From the NCBI GenBank assembly GCA_002497965.1, contig DAFR01000055.1, forward strand, positions 1 to 11,467: a DNA stretch of 11,467 bases, given 5' to 3'. A model generated the notes under the pieces. That model saw only the letters and a list, made by a program, of their open reading frames with translations. It was not told where the DNA came from and ran no database searches. This stretch comes from Methanomicrobiaceae archaeon UBA436 (lineage in GTDB: Archaea; Halobacteriota; Methanomicrobia; Methanomicrobiales; Methanoculleaceae). Every line of letters starts with the position of its first letter. Position 1 is the first letter of the stretch. Below are positions 11,065 to 11,467 of the stretch, one piece after another. The position numbers and the translations under genes were made by a program.

Positions 11065-11467
11065 GACTCGTAGAGGTGCCATATCCTGCACGCCCCTTCG
11101 TGGCTGACCATGCATGGACCGACCGGGGTGCGGGGGGTGCAGGCCTTCCCGAAGAGTTTACAGTCAGCTGGCCTCGCGATGCCGCGCAGGACGCGGTCGC
11201 AGATACAGGCGGAATGCTTCTCCACATGCCGGATCTCGATATCGAACTTCTTCTGCGCATCGTAGTCCTCAAACTCCGGTTTCAACCGGAGGCCTGAGGC
11301 CGGGATAACCGGGAACCCCCGCCACTCGACATCGAACGGTTCGAAGACCTCATACATAAGGCGTTTTGCCTTGACGTTTCCCTCCCGCGTGACCGCACGG
11401 GGGTAGGCGTTCTCCACCTCGTGTCTTCCCTCGCGGACCTGTCTGACCGCCATCAGCAGCCCGAGGA
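11052..11467 (-). CDS. hypD: Hydrogenase maturation factor HypD, 3' part only
   Basis: The C-terminal 138 residues are present; the gene runs off the right edge. HypD works with HypC in the cytoplasm to assemble and deliver the Fe(CN)2CO unit of [NiFe] hydrogenases, which hydrogenotrophic methanogens need in quantity. Diagnostic segments are the VFEPFDVEWRGFPVIPASGL stretch, FDAQKKFD-like FEDYDAQKKFDIE, and the cysteine-rich end CICDRVLRGIARPADCKLFGK, then CTPRTPVGPCMVSHEGAC, which includes ligands of the [4Fe-4S] cluster. The end is slightly extended (RIWHLYESRRG) past the usual C-terminus. No lesion is visible in the part seen. The element copy 2 lies just downstream and does not interrupt it. 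Confidence 0.95.
   Translation of the reverse strand, partial: LGLLMAVRQVREGRHEVENAYPRAVTREGNVKAKRLMYEVFEPFDVEWRGFPVIPASGLRLKPEFEDYDAQKKFDIEIRHVEKHSACICDRVLRGIARPADCKLFGKACTPRTPVGPCMVSHEGACRIWHLYESRRG

Overview
This window most likely comes from a methanogenic archaeon of the Methanomicrobiales, with Methanoculleus or a close relative as my best guess. The evidence is archaeal throughout. Two tRNA genes lack an encoded CCA, and TATA-type boxes precede several genes. There is an MTH865-family protein, a secreted protein with two PEGA-like repeats, a hypD for hydrogenase maturation, and a PAS protein ending in a lone His-box region. The DNA is G+C-rich with strongly G/C-biased third codon positions. 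The genus is an inference; only the archaeal assignment is well supported.

Layout. Both ends carry a 222-bp mobile-element relic (33-254 on + and 10766-10987 on -). The two copies are inverted, differ at only 3 positions, and retain the tail of an IS200/IS605-type TnpB plus its right-end hairpin. Each copy points its right end at a tRNA gene just inside it: tRNA-Leu(CAG) at 323-407 and tRNA-Arg(CCG) at 10668-10739. A further scrap of the same right end lies at the left edge. Outside the right-hand copy is the 3' part of hypD.

Between the tRNAs, from left to right: two tandem paralogous membrane-protein genes that overlap by ATGA (476-1722, -). Then an acetoacetate-decarboxylase-like gene followed closely by a short-chain dehydrogenase gene (2199-3851, +). 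Next a small helical hypothetical protein (4055-4354, +), convergent with a zinc-ribbon protein (4363-5259, -). Then a four-cysteine winged-helix regulator (5629-6402, -), divergent from a two-gene operon for a 54-aa Cys-rich protein and an MTH865-like protein (6547-6947, +). Then a possible frameshifted small ORF (7016-7142, -) and a secreted PEGA-like protein (7233-7919, -). Last is an ErcA-like iron alcohol dehydrogenase overlapping a PAS-PAS-His-box protein (8381-10637, +).

How the genes may work together. Three pairs look functional: decarboxylase-like with SDR (probably small keto/hydroxy compounds); regulator with the Cys-rich/MTH865 operon (shared control region with a symmetric inverted repeat); and ErcA-like with the PAS protein (probable alcohol or redox signalling rather than simple metabolism). 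The most unusual structural feature is the pair of TnpB-derived elements, each directly upstream of a tRNA gene that has no well-placed TATA box of its own between element and gene.
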